Assembly: GCA_023525715.1 (NCBI GenBank)
Contig: CM042012.1
Coordinates: 38,315,189 to 38,379,188 of the forward strand
Reading direction: 5' to 3'
Length of the DNA stretch: 64,000 nucleotides
Source: Cichorium intybus
Taxonomy: Eukaryota; Streptophyta; Magnoliopsida; Asterales; Asteraceae
The notes under the pieces were generated by a model. The model was not told where the DNA came from and did not search any database. It was given only the letters and a program-made list of their open reading frames with translations. The position numbers and the translations under genes were made by a program. The number at the start of each line of letters is the position of its first letter. The first letter of the stretch is position 1. This document shows, piece by piece, positions 37,014-49,428 of this stretch.

Positions 37014-37315
37014 GGGATAATAACTTGATAGGGTAATGATTTTTTAAAATTGTTCATATTTGGTCGGTAAACTTATTTTTTTGTTTGATTTACCTATGAA
37101 TTTTTTAAAATTGTTTACATTTAGTCAGTTATATATTTTTTTTAATTTTATTTGTATACATATGACCATACAACTTATTTTTTCGTATACATATGACCGA
37201 TAGCATAATGGTTATATTTGTTGACAAAAAACATAAGTGACTAAATATGGACAATTTTAAAAATTTCATGGGTAAATAAAGCACAAAAATAAATTAAATG
37301 GCCAAATGTTTATTG
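37014..37315. repeat. Degraded inverted-repeat element
   Basis: Phrases such as ttaaaattgttcatatttgg near the left and ccatttaatttatttttgtg-type text near the right are inverted relative to each other. They resemble the Mutator-like foldback family of this window (drought of G/C, 'gggtaa...tgattt' ends), but termini and duplications cannot be fixed. Confidence 0.35.
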
Positions 37316-37659
37316 GATCATATGGATGCTTATTCGTATTTTTATTCAAGTATTAGGAATCACAATAGGTGTACCAGTAACAATAACGCATTGGTCTTGA
37401 ATATATGGGATCTTTTGGAATTCATCAAGCTCTGGTAGAGGACACCAAATTACTTTTCAAATAGATTTTATTTGAAATATTGGACCATATGTTTATTCAA
37501 TATTGGACCATCTATAGGATTCAAATCAATTTTATTAAGTTATATGTTAATTCCTGTTGTTTAGAGATATTGACCTTAATAACGACATTGTAGCAAAAAA
37601 CTTTAAGAAATAACCCTCCCATTCAAAATTTTATAAACTAACCACGATCTTCGAAAATT

Positions 37660-38340
37660 AAGGTGCGTTTAGTTGCAGAAAACTGCTCCGTTTTCCGAAA
37701 AAATTTTCAAAAAAAATGAGAATTTTGAAAACACGTTTAGTTCGACAAATTTTCTAAAGTTTTCCAAGAAAATGAAGATTTTTCATTTTTCCAAAATTAC
37801 AAAGAATTTGAAAAATTTTGGAAAACCCAAAATTATTGTTTTCTGTATTTTTCTATTTCCAAAATTTTTCTTAAATATAAAAACATACACACACACACTC
37901 ATTCTCACCTACACCCACCCCACCCTCTACCTACCCCCACCCCCACCCCACCCCACCACCACCCACCCCACATCACCCTCCAACTACCCTAACCCACCAC
38001 CCACCCCACTCGCAACCGCACTCACCACTACCACCATCGGTCGTCACCCGCAGCACCTCGACGATCAGGCATCTCACTCACCTCCATTGGACATGATAGT
38101 AGTAGAGAGAAAGGGAGATATGTTGTGAGGGTTTTGAAGAAAGATCGTCTCGAATGTCAACCATCGTCCTTTGTTTAAAAGATGGAGGAGTTTCTTGAAA
38201 AGAAAAGTACCTTCAAATAAGGTACTTTCAGAGAGTATTTCTATTAAAGAAATCGGAAAAATGGAAAGCATGTATGTATAAATAAAAAAAATACATGATG
38301 GACAAAATAATATTAAATAAAAGAACAGAAAAGGGAAAAA
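37660..38340. repeat. MITE-like left end and (CACCC)n low-complexity tract
   Basis: The text ggtgcgtttagttgcag at about 37661 resembles a MITE terminus (ggtgcgtttgg family), with gaaaa-rich mirrored text after it. From 37880 to about 38000 there is a C-rich cacaccc/ccacccc tract. No matching right end is located and no coding is credited. Confidence 0.35.
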
Positions 38341-38349
38341 ATAGCTTAA

Positions 38350-38805
38350 TCACATAAGGTTATACCTCAAAATAACAAAAAATTAGCAAAATCCTCAAAC
38401 CTACCAAAGAAACCGCATGTGGGCTACTTCCACCTACGAACTCGCCTCCCACCTGCGAACTCCTCCGGTAGCATAAAAGAAGTATCAAAAAAAATTTAAG
38501 ACCCACATTTTGGAAATCGCATACTGGTATTTCCTCCATGCCACCTGTGAAATCTCATTGCTACCTGCGATTTCCTTTTTTATATTTAGGAAATTGCATG
38601 TGATCATGGGGATTTCGCAAGTAGCATTAAGGAAATCGCAGGTGGCAATTTCCAAAATGCAACGGTCTGAAATATTCTTTTATACTACCGGAGGAGTTCG
38701 CAGGTGGGAAGGGGAGTTCACAGGTTGGACTGCGATTTTCTTGGCTAGTTTAGATATTTTGCCAATTTTCAACTATTTTTAGACAAAATCTTATGTGTTC
38801 AGGTT
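38350..38805. mobile_element. Inverted-repeat element, ~455 bp
   Basis: The left half (cacctgcgaactcctccggta, then ggaaatcgcatactgg) returns inverted in the right half (taccggaggagttcgcaggt; ggaaatcgcaggtggc). The outer ends cacataaggttat and the inverse of aatcttatgtg pair loosely. The target duplication is unclear. It is a likely Mutator-like foldback relative. Confidence 0.6.
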
Positions 38806-39769
<964 letters not shown>

Positions 39770-39870
39770 GAGGCCATCAAATGAATGTGGTTCAATACAT
39801 GTCTCATTCTTACACCATATTCATTTGAAACCTCCACCTTTTCATCTTCTTCCAATTAATTGCTTAGTTA

Positions 39871-40077
39871 ATGAAATATTTTTCTCTATATAAGAACATT
39901 ATTTTCATGTTTGTTGCATGTATTTTCTTCTTAAAATTTTGTTATTGTTATCTAAAGTGTATGAAGATGGAAAAGAAGATGCAAGAGATCTATAGTCATC
40001 TAATATCTAAAAGAAATAGTTGTGTATTGGGAAGAACTAAAGACGGGTATGACAATCAAGATTTTAAAATGCTATAA
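39871..40077 (+). CDS. Small ORF, 68 aa, hydrophobic N-terminus (uncertain)
   Basis: The ATG at 39871 opens MKYFSLYKNIIFMFVACIFF, a plausible signal sequence. It is followed by a cysteine-containing stretch and a charged tail ending in KDGYDNQDFKML. The size and layout resemble plant secreted peptide precursors, but the C-terminus matches no peptide family I know. A 100-bp pyrimidine-containing leader without upstream ATG-rich noise precedes it. It may be chance in AT-rich DNA. Confidence 0.2.
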   Translation: MKYFSLYKNIIFMFVACIFFLKFCYCYLKCMKMEKKMQEIYSHLISKRNSCVLGRTKDGYDNQDFKML

Positions 40078-40140
40078 CTTATTTTAGTTATTGTTTTGTT
40101 TAAATTGTATTCACTTCTTTTTTCCTTCTATTTTCTTTGG

Positions 40141-40526
40141 ATTTCAATAAAATGTTTATGTTATACATTTAGATTCAAGAAAAAAAAATCATTCTATTTC
40201 AAATTATTTGTTACAATATGTTGAATATGTATGTTCTTATTTTGTAATATCATATATAATTGTTTGATTGGATTTCGTCGTCGGGTGTGTAACTAATATA
40301 ATTAGAAAAGTATAATTATTTTATTGATTAATATTTCAATGAAATGTTTATGTGATACATTTAGATCCAAGAGAAAAATAATTATATTTCAATTTATTTG
40401 TTACAATTGTTGAAGATGTATGATCTTATTTTGTAATATCCTATATAATTGTTTGATTCGATTTCGTCATCAGTTGTGTAACTAATATAATTAGAAAAAT
40501 ATAACTATTTTATTGATGAATATTTT
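40141..40526. repeat. Two-copy tandem duplication, ~190-bp unit
   Basis: Unit 1 (40141-40332) and unit 2 (40333-40526) share tttcaat(a/g)aaatgtttatg at the start and gtgtaactaatataattag near the end, with about one difference per ten to fifteen bases. A fragment of a third related copy is near 41520-41590. Confidence 0.75.
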
Positions 40527-40527
40527 A

Positions 40528-40530
<3 letters not shown>

Positions 40531-40609
<79 letters not shown>
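40531..40609. repeat. (AT)n microsatellite
   Basis: A pure dinucleotide run directly after the tandem duplication. Confidence 0.95.
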
Positions 40610-40612
<3 letters not shown>

Positions 40613-42109
40613 GTAATAATATGCCAACATGAAAAGATGTCAACTTTCAATATAATATAAAAAATCATAGAAAAATGAAAATATATTGTAATTATTAATT
40701 CATAATTATTAGTTTGTGTTTTGTTCTATTACATTCTAATCATTTGTTAATAATGAATACATCTCATATGTATATATGTTACACGAGCATAAGCTTAAAA
40801 ATAGTGTGCAACAATATAAGACAATGAATGTATATGTATAATAACCTACAATTGTGAAATTGTGTTTCTCAAGTATTTTAATTCATAAAAATAAAAATTC
40901 TTCATGAATACGTTAATATAAATTAATAAACAAATACATGTACACTTATAAACATTATAATTAAGTGTATAATAATGTTCAGGTTTTTATATAATCAATT
41001 AGTTCCAATGTTTTTTTAAAATTGATATAATATTTTTTTTAAAATTGTTGATTACTTATATACTAATGAATAAAATATAAACACATTTCCTACAATGAAA
41101 TACATTAAAGACCTACAAATTCCTTACTTTCAAATATCTTCTCACAGATTCATTCGATAATCATATTCTAGAACACATGGTTTGAAATTTTACTTTGAAA
41201 CAATTATACAAAAATAATCTATAATAAAAAAATCAAAAAAGCACAACTAACATATTATTAGTTTTATTGGCGTTAGAAATATTCAAATGTAAATGTTCAA
41301 ATATAACATAATAACATACATTAGATGATCATATTATTTATTTATGTTACCAAATACACTTTAAATATTTCCATCTTATTTAATTAAGTACAATAAGTAT
41401 CAGTTAAGCATCATAAGTAGAAAAACCCCTTTATTGTATTATTTTAATGCTAAATAACTCTTATTTGGAATTTGAAGGGTTGTTATATTAATAAAATTTA
41501 ATGCATTTAACTAACAATTTATTGAAGATGTATACTATTATTTTGAAATATCATATATGATTGTTTGATTGATTCATCATTGTAGATGTAGCTTATCATT
41601 TTTAAATATGTACACTATATTGATTTAAAACACACACAACTTTTTAATTGTTCATTTGGTAATGATTCAGAGTTCATTTATTAATGTAATATAATTACAA
41701 ATAAATAATAAATGGTTTTTAAATATCTTCTGCAACAACTTAATAATAATAAATGATTTTAAACTTAATTAACGATAATAATAATAATATATAGTAACAC
41801 AAATTATAATTTATATTACATTACCTTAAAGAATGGTTGTTATTTTAAATAACTATTATGATAGAAATAAAACGATGGTAAAAAGAGTAATATTTAAATT
41901 ACTTAATAATCACAATAGAAAAATTAACACTAAATTGAGAATTATATTTAACTTTATTCAAGCATAAGTCGTGGGTAACGACCATTGACTATTGTGATTG
42001 TAATAAATGTTTATTATTCAAAGTAGTTATAAGTTTATATATCAACTTTGTGGAAGAATTATTATTTCATAGATAATGATAATGACAATGTTTTTTTACA
42101 TAACTTTAA
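40610..42109. other. Very AT-rich region, probably Helitron interior
   Basis: No gene recognised. It ends in a Helitron 3' terminus at 42137, so much of this stretch is probably Helitron body, but a 5' end cannot be assigned. Confidence 0.4.
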
Positions 42110-42137
42110 CCTGCGCAACGCGCGGGATTTCGTCTAG
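42110..42137 (+). mobile_element. Helitron 3' terminus
   Basis: The GC-rich hairpin cctgcgcaacgcgcggg is followed after about 8 bp by CTAG at 42134-42137 and then T, which is the Helitron 3' signature. The corresponding 5' end is upstream and not identified. Confidence 0.7.
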
Positions 42138-42908
42138 TATATTAATAAAGGAAGCCATCTTAATGCCACTTGGCATGTCTTAGAAGCTAGAATACCAAAT
42201 GACATTTTAATAGATTTTTGAATTTATTAAAAAGAAACAATTTCCGTTACAGCTTAATGATTTGATTGAAAATTTGAATGGCAGTTTCCTTTTATCTCTC
42301 CCCCTTTTACGAAAACGTAATCTTAAGCATTACCACCACCATCATATTATCATATACCTCTGATCAAAATTGAAACGCAGACCCCATAGATCTCGACACG
42401 GTCCTTTTTAAATCCATCATATTATCATATACCTCTCTTTCTCATCTATTTCTGCCACGCCCGATTAACCGATTTTTCTTATACAGTTTCCCGTCTCTAC
42501 TGGGGGAACACTCTTTGGCGCAATTGAGTTTTGTGCGAAAGTCTCCCAAACATTAAGGTATGATTATGTTCAAACTACCTTTATGGAATATGTGATTCGT
42601 TTCCTTACATATCAGTGATATTCTACGGGGCTGTTTTAACAAATCCTTTAATAACCGTCATTAATCGTCCATTGAATTTCAATTTTGAAATCTTCCTGTA
42701 AATCTATCCATAGCTCTCGACACCAACAACCATAGAAGCCAAGAGTAACGATGGATCCATAACTTGGAATATATGCATCAAGACTTCTACACTTTCTCTT
42801 GGTTTACGTTTTTTCCTGTGTTTGTTCTAAACAGTTGTTTCAACTTGGAGCTTGTGTCTGACATTAGAGAGGGATGTGAAGCAGAAGGAAGAAGCGTTTT
42901 TTGATGAC

Positions 42909-43269
42909 ATAGTTGTATCTACGTGTATTTGTATGTCTAGGTATGTCTACATGTATTTGTATGTTATGGTGTTTGATCATATATAAACTTTAAGGTACTT
43001 TTCTCTTAATAAGAATATAATGTTTTTCTGATATAGTTGTATCTACGTGTATTTGTATGTCTAGGTATGTCTACATGTGTATGCATATGACGTGTATGTT
43101 GTGACTATGTTTTTGTAGTTATGTGTGTGTGTGTGTGTATCTAACGTATCTGCATGCGGCTGTAGTATTTATGTGTAATATTTGTTAAAAGTTGACTTTC
43201 TAAATAAGACATCACTGTAGTATTTATGTGTAATATTTGTCAAAAGTTGACTTTCTAAATAAGACATCA
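42909..43269. repeat. Direct and tandem repeats within the Helitron
   Basis: A 46-bp phrase starting atagttgtatctacgtgtat occurs at 42909 and 43033. A 55-bp phrase starting tgtagtatttatgtgtaata occurs at 43161-43215 and 43216-43269 back to back. Confidence 0.85.
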
Positions 43270-43899
43270 GTAACAAGAACCATTGTTGTTGTTTGAATTG
43301 TTATCATATGAGGGCAAAAAGGTCAAAAACCATGAGCCTATGATAGTAACAAAAATTCAGATCCAAAAGGAGAGATATCGTTTCTTTCTTTGTTTTTCTT
43401 TTTCCAACTTTTAACTTTTTCGCTTTTTACCAATGGTGACCTTGAACGTGATTTTTCTTCTTGAAGCTTGATTTATGTAAATCTTTTCAGGCAAAGCAGT
43501 CTCCAAGAAAGAATTAACTGAAATTATCCAAAGGACTAATACTTTTATGGTAGGTTAGCAATTTTTTACATACAAGTCCTTGCAGATGGGTTAAGATTTA
43601 ATTCCACTTGGGAGTTGTAACTTCAAGCATCAAGGAGCCTTGCATGAAAATAGGGTAAATTTATCTTATATTGATAGTGGATCTAATTTTTTGTTGTTAA
43701 TGTATTTGATAGATTGGGTGGTAACAATGACAATGTTTTATCTTTAAGCTTTTACAATTTTTTAAAGAATTATGAATATTTATTAGGTTTTAAAAGTAAA
43801 CAGGGTAGCCAAATTGAAGTATTACAAACTTGGTGTTCATTGTTTTTCTTCATGTATATACTATTTACGTGGATTTAATTGTTTGCTCTGTATATCTAA

Positions 43900-44352
43900 C
43901 ACTACAAGAAATTGACTTTATAGGTACGAACCCTATAGGGACGATTTAAGTCGTCGCAATAGGTCCCCCTATAGCAATGACATGTCGTCACTAAAAGCCT
44001 TATGCCAGTTTTTTCAGATAGCTTTTAGTGACGATATGTCGTCGCAATAACTGAGGCTATAGAGACGACATGTCGTTTCTATAGATCCAGCTATTGCGAC
44101 GATTTGTCGTCACTAAAAGCTGTTATTTTGAAATCAAAACTTTTTTGAAACGACTTTATAGTCACGAAATGTCATCTCTATAGCTGGGCTATAAAGACGA
44201 AGGCTATAGGTACGGCATTTTTTGTCTATAGCGACGAATCTGTAGGCACGAAGGCTATAGGGACGACATATCGTTGGAAGGGGCTATATGGACGACTTTA
44301 AGGTCTATAGGGACGACAAATGTCGTCCCTATAGCCTTCGATTCTTGTAGTG
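43900..44352. mobile_element. CACTA-type MITE, 453 bp
   Basis: The termini CACTACAAGAAATTGAC and its counterpart cttgtagtg form the inverted repeats. The 3-bp duplication taa is at 43897-43899 and 44353-44355. The interior is made of many copies of a short unit (ctatagggacga / gtcgtccctatag) in both orientations, which serve as subterminal repeats. It is a different family from the CACTA element at 4985. Confidence 0.9.
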
Positions 44353-45960
44353 TAATGTTATACGTACCTTATAATGACCAATTGAGCGAAAAATTCTACA
44401 GTAAAGACTAAAGGGTGTAATTATATGCTCTTAAGACAGTCGTAGAGATATTAAAATGTCAAAATGATTCAGCATGAGGAAAACACTCTCAAACACAAGT
44501 TTCCCCTTGAAAAAGATTAACATACGTAAACATGTCATTTTAATAAATTAATAATAGTGATTGCACAATAATGCTAATATGTATAGAAATAAATTACGTA
44601 ACCTACATTTGGAAGATTAACTTACGTAACCTACATCTGTAATAAATAAGTCATTTAAAATTTAAAATTAGTAAAAATAATTTCCATTAATAAAATTATC
44701 ATTTGGGCATTATAATGTTCATAATAACTATATTCATTACCTTTATTTATATATAATATGTAGCAATTGAATAAAAGTAATTCTAAGAAATAATTAATTT
44801 GAATACATAGAAAAACTAATATTTCAATACTGAAAGGTTAAAATATCATTTCATATTACACTGACTTATTCTCGAATGTCTAAAATACTTTTTAAAAAGA
44901 AAAAAAATAAAGACATGTTAGTTTAAATGTAATGGTGACAATGAGAAATATGTGGTTTTGACAGGAATCCTCTAATATTTCATTCCATGAAAGGTGAAAC
45001 ACTTCATTTAAGTCATCATTTCATGTAACTCTGACTTATTCTTCGGTGCCTAAAGTACTCTTTAATGAGAACAAATAAAGACATGCATTGTTAGTTTAAA
45101 TGTAATGATAACAATGAGAAATATATGATTTCAACCTGGAATCCTATGCAAATGAAATTCTTGCAACTTTTATGGGACATGTTCAAAAGAAAGATATTGC
45201 ATTCCTTATGGGTCAATGAGAAGTGTTTGATACTTCAAAATGACACTTTATAGATTTTAAGATATTGGTCGACTTTTTGCCTTTTGTATTCAAATAGTTG
45301 AACAGACTTCTCTTCAAATTGAGAAAATACGTCAATTTCATAATACACTAGGATTTTTTCCTCATTACTTATCAATTAAACGACTTTATTTACATGTGGA
45401 GTAAAAATTTTACTTAAAATTAATGCACTTGACAACATATATATGTTGTTAAAAACAACCAACTTTTTTCAATTTTCACTGGCTGTTTGTTTTACTATGA
45501 TGCTAAACAAAAGTCAATGACAGTCATTGTGAAATGTTGGGTTATTTCTTAAATAACCAGTTTTCACACATGACCAATTGTATGTCGTGTTATCTAGAGT
45601 CAAGAGTAAAGAAAGATTAAAGTTATTAATCTTAGATAAAGAAGTCTTTCAAAATTTATGTTGGAGTATTTTTTGTGTATTTATATCAATATTGTATAAA
45701 TTAAAAGACAAAACCATTGCATAATTTTGGATTTTGTTTAGCTTTATCAGTTTGTGAAACATACAACTTCTTTAAATTACATATTCATTTACATTTTAAG
45801 GAACATGTACATCTTGATATTATTTGTCATTATTTTTACGTCATATTTTCAATACATATGAATTTAAATGATTCGATAAAACATTTTTTTGCCAAGTATA
45901 TAAAATCAAAAAATTTCTTATTATTAAATTTTATTTAATCCCCAACCGTGTAACACACGG
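44353..45960. other. AT-rich Helitron interior
   Basis: No gene. Two similar phrases (ttagtttaaatgtaatg(g/a)tgacaatgagaaata) at about 44920 and 45090 indicate a local duplication of roughly 170 bp. Confidence 0.5.
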
Positions 45961-45971
45961 GTTTTAAACTA

Positions 45972-45972
<1 letters not shown>

Positions 45973-46068
<96 letters not shown>
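45973..46068. repeat. (TA)n microsatellite abutting a Helitron end
   Basis: It begins with the very base after the Helitron CTAG. Either the Helitron inserted at a TA array, or the array grew from the AT target. Confidence 0.95.
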
Positions 46069-46070
<2 letters not shown>

Positions 46071-46199
46071 TGTAGGTTCAAATGCGGATACTAATTATTG
46101 TGCGATTGTAGATTCAAATCACGTTCCTTCCTGGTTGAAGGTTATGATCGGTATTTTAACGTGGAGAATTTGAAATTAAATAAGATTAACATAAATAAT

Positions 46200-46335
46200 A
46201 ATTAATGAGACAAATCGTAACCGCTAATGTTACAAGCCAATCACAAGTATCCATTTTGACGAGACTTTCAATCTGATTGTCAAACTGGAAACTATCTGCA
46301 CGATTCTTAGCCTAGTGTATAACACTCGCATCTCA
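46200..46335 (+). pseudogene. Second copia RT relic fragment
   Basis: The text atgttacaagccaatca...gacgagactttcaatctgattg matches the relic at about 19930-20045 closely, including downstream tagcctagtgtata(g/a)cact and the aattatgata(t/c)ata that precedes a TA-rich run there. It is a duplicated decayed fragment. Confidence 0.6.
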
Positions 46336-46736
46336 TGGTAAATTAGAAATATGGTATATAATCAAATTATTAATTTAATTATGATACATATATAGGAAGA
46401 GGTTCAATTTAGAATTCTTAAAAGGTTAAAAATGCGAGAACACTTCTGGACCAATTTTATAAGGGTAAATTAGTAATTTTGTATTTAAATTAAATTGTAA
46501 CATATTGAAATTAAATCATAATTTCCTAAAATCTAGCGATAATGATTGCAGTTACCTAAAAATAAGAAATTAATTAATATTTATTTCTTTTGTTGTTAAT
46601 GGAATATAAAAATAATTTTTATAAATTGTTTGCTTTAAATAAAAGAAAATCAAAGTTTTTTCTAATTTGTCTGTTAATCGTAATATTTGTGAAAAGATAA
46701 TTTATCTGTTAATGGAATATAAAAATAATTTTTATA
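46336..46736. other. AT-rich spacer with a possible MULE terminus
   Basis: At about 46394 the text ggaagaggttcaatttagaa resembles a common plant Mutator-like terminus, but no second end is seen. The phrase gttaatggaatataaaaataatttttataaatt is repeated at about 46598 and 46710. Confidence 0.35.
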
Positions 46737-46813
46737 AATTGGGATGCTATGATGCAAAAAAGTTACAATAGATTGCATAAATGCACATCTGTAATACGAC
46801 GAATAGCGTAAGT
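46737..46813 (+). pseudogene. PIF/Harbinger transposase pseudogene, 5' portion
   Basis: One frame reads WDAMMQKSYNRLHKCTSVIR followed by RIAY, matching the start of PIF/Harbinger (ALP1-like, DDE_4) transposases where QKCTxAIRxLAYG is typical. It is interrupted at 46813 by gypsy element 2. The next codons continue on the other side at 55873. Confidence 0.7.
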
Positions 46814-49428
46814 TGTAACGACCAAAACTTTACTATATAAATATGTAATATAAGATGTGTGTACTTTAAAGTTTTATATGTAATAATATGAGAAATTTTG
46901 GTTGAAAGGGGTAATTTAGTCATTTTTCACATAAAGGGTAAATTGGTCATTTGACCAAATGTGGAAATTACTATAAACTTTATTTATGATTTAGGACTAA
47001 AAATGCAAGAATTATAGTTCCAAGTGGTCAAAATAAGTGTTAGTGTCAAAAGTCCAAAGAATGCAAGCTTAGGGACCAAAAATGCAAAAATTTTATAAAT
47101 AAAAATAAACCTAAAAGAGTGATTTATCACTCTTTCTCCAGAATTTGGTAGAGACATCGAGAGAGGAGAAGAAAATACGGGAAGAAGCAAGAATTTAGGA
47201 GGTTCTACAAGAAATTTAAGAAGTTATTGAAGATTTCTAAGAAAACAAGGTAAGACATCCTACTATTCATCATCTTCTTCACATAGAACCTGGAAATTTG
47301 TGAGATGAAGATCATGGAATGTTTCCAGGAGTTCATCTCCATCAAGTTAGACCAAAGTATCAAGTAGATACACATGAATTTTAAAGAGTTATTGAAGTTT
47401 TGGTAAAATCCATAGAAATGGGTTTGAGCTCAAGAACCCTAGAAATTGGGTTTATGGGTTTGAAACTGATTTCCATTGATTTAGCAAGTTCAAAGGGTCA
47501 TAAAGAGTGTAAGAAATCAGTTCTAAATTTAAAAATCAAACAAAATGGTTTTTGGTGATAAAATGGGTAATACGGGAATGTTTTAAGCCATGGAATGGAA
47601 TTGATGATTCCATAGTTTAAAACCATAAGTAAGCTGCTATTTTAGGCCTAAAAATGACATTAAAATGGTTAAGATACGTATTAAGGACTTAATCCTCGGA
47701 CCAAAGGACCTGCAGCACAAAAATCAGCAAAGAAAGAAGGTTCCAGGAGGAGCACGAGTCGTGCTCCCCATAGAACAAAATGTGCACGACTCGTGCCAAC
47801 CTTCTGTGAGAAATCTGTCCATTTTTGAGTTTGGAACTTGATGCTAGACTTGTCCGATTGGTCTATAATTCATACCATAGGCTTAAAATGGTATGAAAAC
47901 ACATGTAAAATTGTTAAATTGAGAATACGACCTCCCGAGGCTACTGTAGTAAAATACGTACAATATACGAGTTAATTAAAATTAGTTAATTAAAGGTTAG
48001 ACACTTGTCTTGACCCTTAATGATAAAACAAGGACTCTAACATGTTATAGAGTCAATTAGAATGTAAATTAATGTATCAAGTACTATATATAGGTGCAAG
48101 TCAAGTAGTCGCACACCGAAAGGGTAAAGAACCGAGAGACGTCTAGACAACCTTTCAAGAGTAATAAGGTGAGTACATGCAGTATTTTTACCCATTCTGG
48201 GGTACATGGCAAGTAAGTATTTTCAAGATTTCTTATAAAATCTTATATGTGAAATTTTATGCAAGAGTTTTATTTTCAATTTATTTGTGAAAGTATAATG
48301 CTATAATTGAAGCTATGTTTTGAAATATAAGTCAAATTAAGTGAAAGTATATATTGGCTTGTGAGTCAATTATGTGAAAGTAAGTTTTGGTCTATGAACC
48401 AAGTATGTGAAAGTACATGTTTAATACAAGTTATACATGTTTGAAAGTATGGATAGGCATATAGCCATAAAATATTTAAGAAGTATGTTTTGGTTACAAA
48501 CTTTATATGTTTTCAAGTATGAAAGGGCATATAGCCACAATATGTTTGGAAAGTTATAAATTTGGCATCTAGCCATAAAGACAGAAAATAATGAAGTTTG
48601 GCGCTTAGCCATAAGTTATATGTATGTATGTATGTAATGTTAAAGCAAGCAGAAATTGTTTTGTATGACTGGTAATTGTAGCAAGCAGCGTTAGTAAGGG
48701 AACTATGTTCCAACCTTCCCGGGTTAGGTAAGGGATCTACTGGGGGCAAGCCCCATCGCGAAGTAGATTGCCTCAGCACTTCTATGGTGAGGATTGATCC
48801 GTTCTTTCTGGCCGTAGAGACTTGGGGTATCACTTATAGTGATTAAGGCCCTAAGTATAAAAATCCAGCAAGCTTATAAAACCAGTCAAAGAAAGTAAGA
48901 ACAATGTTATTTTCGTAAAGTATGTCAAAGAATGATTTTCTTGAAAAGTAAAGAGTTATATTATGATTCTATTATAAAGTTTTTGAAAGAAGGTAATTAT
49001 GCAAAGTATGTTATGAAATGATTTTGAGTAGTAACAAGTATAGTATGATATTTCTATAAAGTTTTGACAGAAGTTTATGTTATAAGTTTTATAAAAGTTG
49101 GAAAAGAAGTTAAAGGTTTGAGTCTAAAACTCATGTAACTCACGAGACATTATTGTCTTACGTATTTTATTTTTTTATGCCATGTATTCCAGGTCAAATA
49201 CTATGCTATAATTGGATGAAGTTTAGCTGGAGTGGAGCCCACATAGCTCCTATCTTGGACGCAAGGTTTAATCCTTTTCTTGCTTACTATGGTTAAGTTG
49301 GTATGGATTTGTAACACCCATAGTTTTAAATATGTAAATAACCGGTTTTTGTTTAACCGTATTTTTGTATTCATGTATTTATATACAAAAACCATGGTAT
49401 TTGCAAACAGTAGAAATTGGGTGTCACA
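46814..49428 (+). mobile_element. Ty3/gypsy-type element 2, 5' LTR, 2615 bp
   Basis: It begins TGTAACGACCAAAAC and ends GGGTGTCACA. Its copy at 53258-55872 has the same length, and I count about eight substitutions between them. It is followed by the primer site ttggtatcagagcc at 49431. The target repeat is taagt (46809-46813) against tacgt (55873-55877), one base apart. Restoring tacgt repairs the Harbinger frame, so the left copy is the mutated one. Confidence 0.92.

Larger units (their letters stand above)
42133..45972 (+). mobile_element. Second Helitron, 3840 bp, non-autonomous
   Basis: The 5' end TCTAGTATATTAATAAAGGA is a TC-start of the kind common in plant Helitrons. The 3' end has the hairpin aaccgtgtaacacacggg and terminal CTAG at 45969-45972, followed by T. 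No Rep/helicase frame is present. It contains a 46-bp direct repeat (42909, 43033), a 55-bp tandem repeat (43161-43269), and a CACTA MITE at 43900-44352. The stretch 42260-43650 is less AT-rich and may include captured host sequence. Confidence 0.65.
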
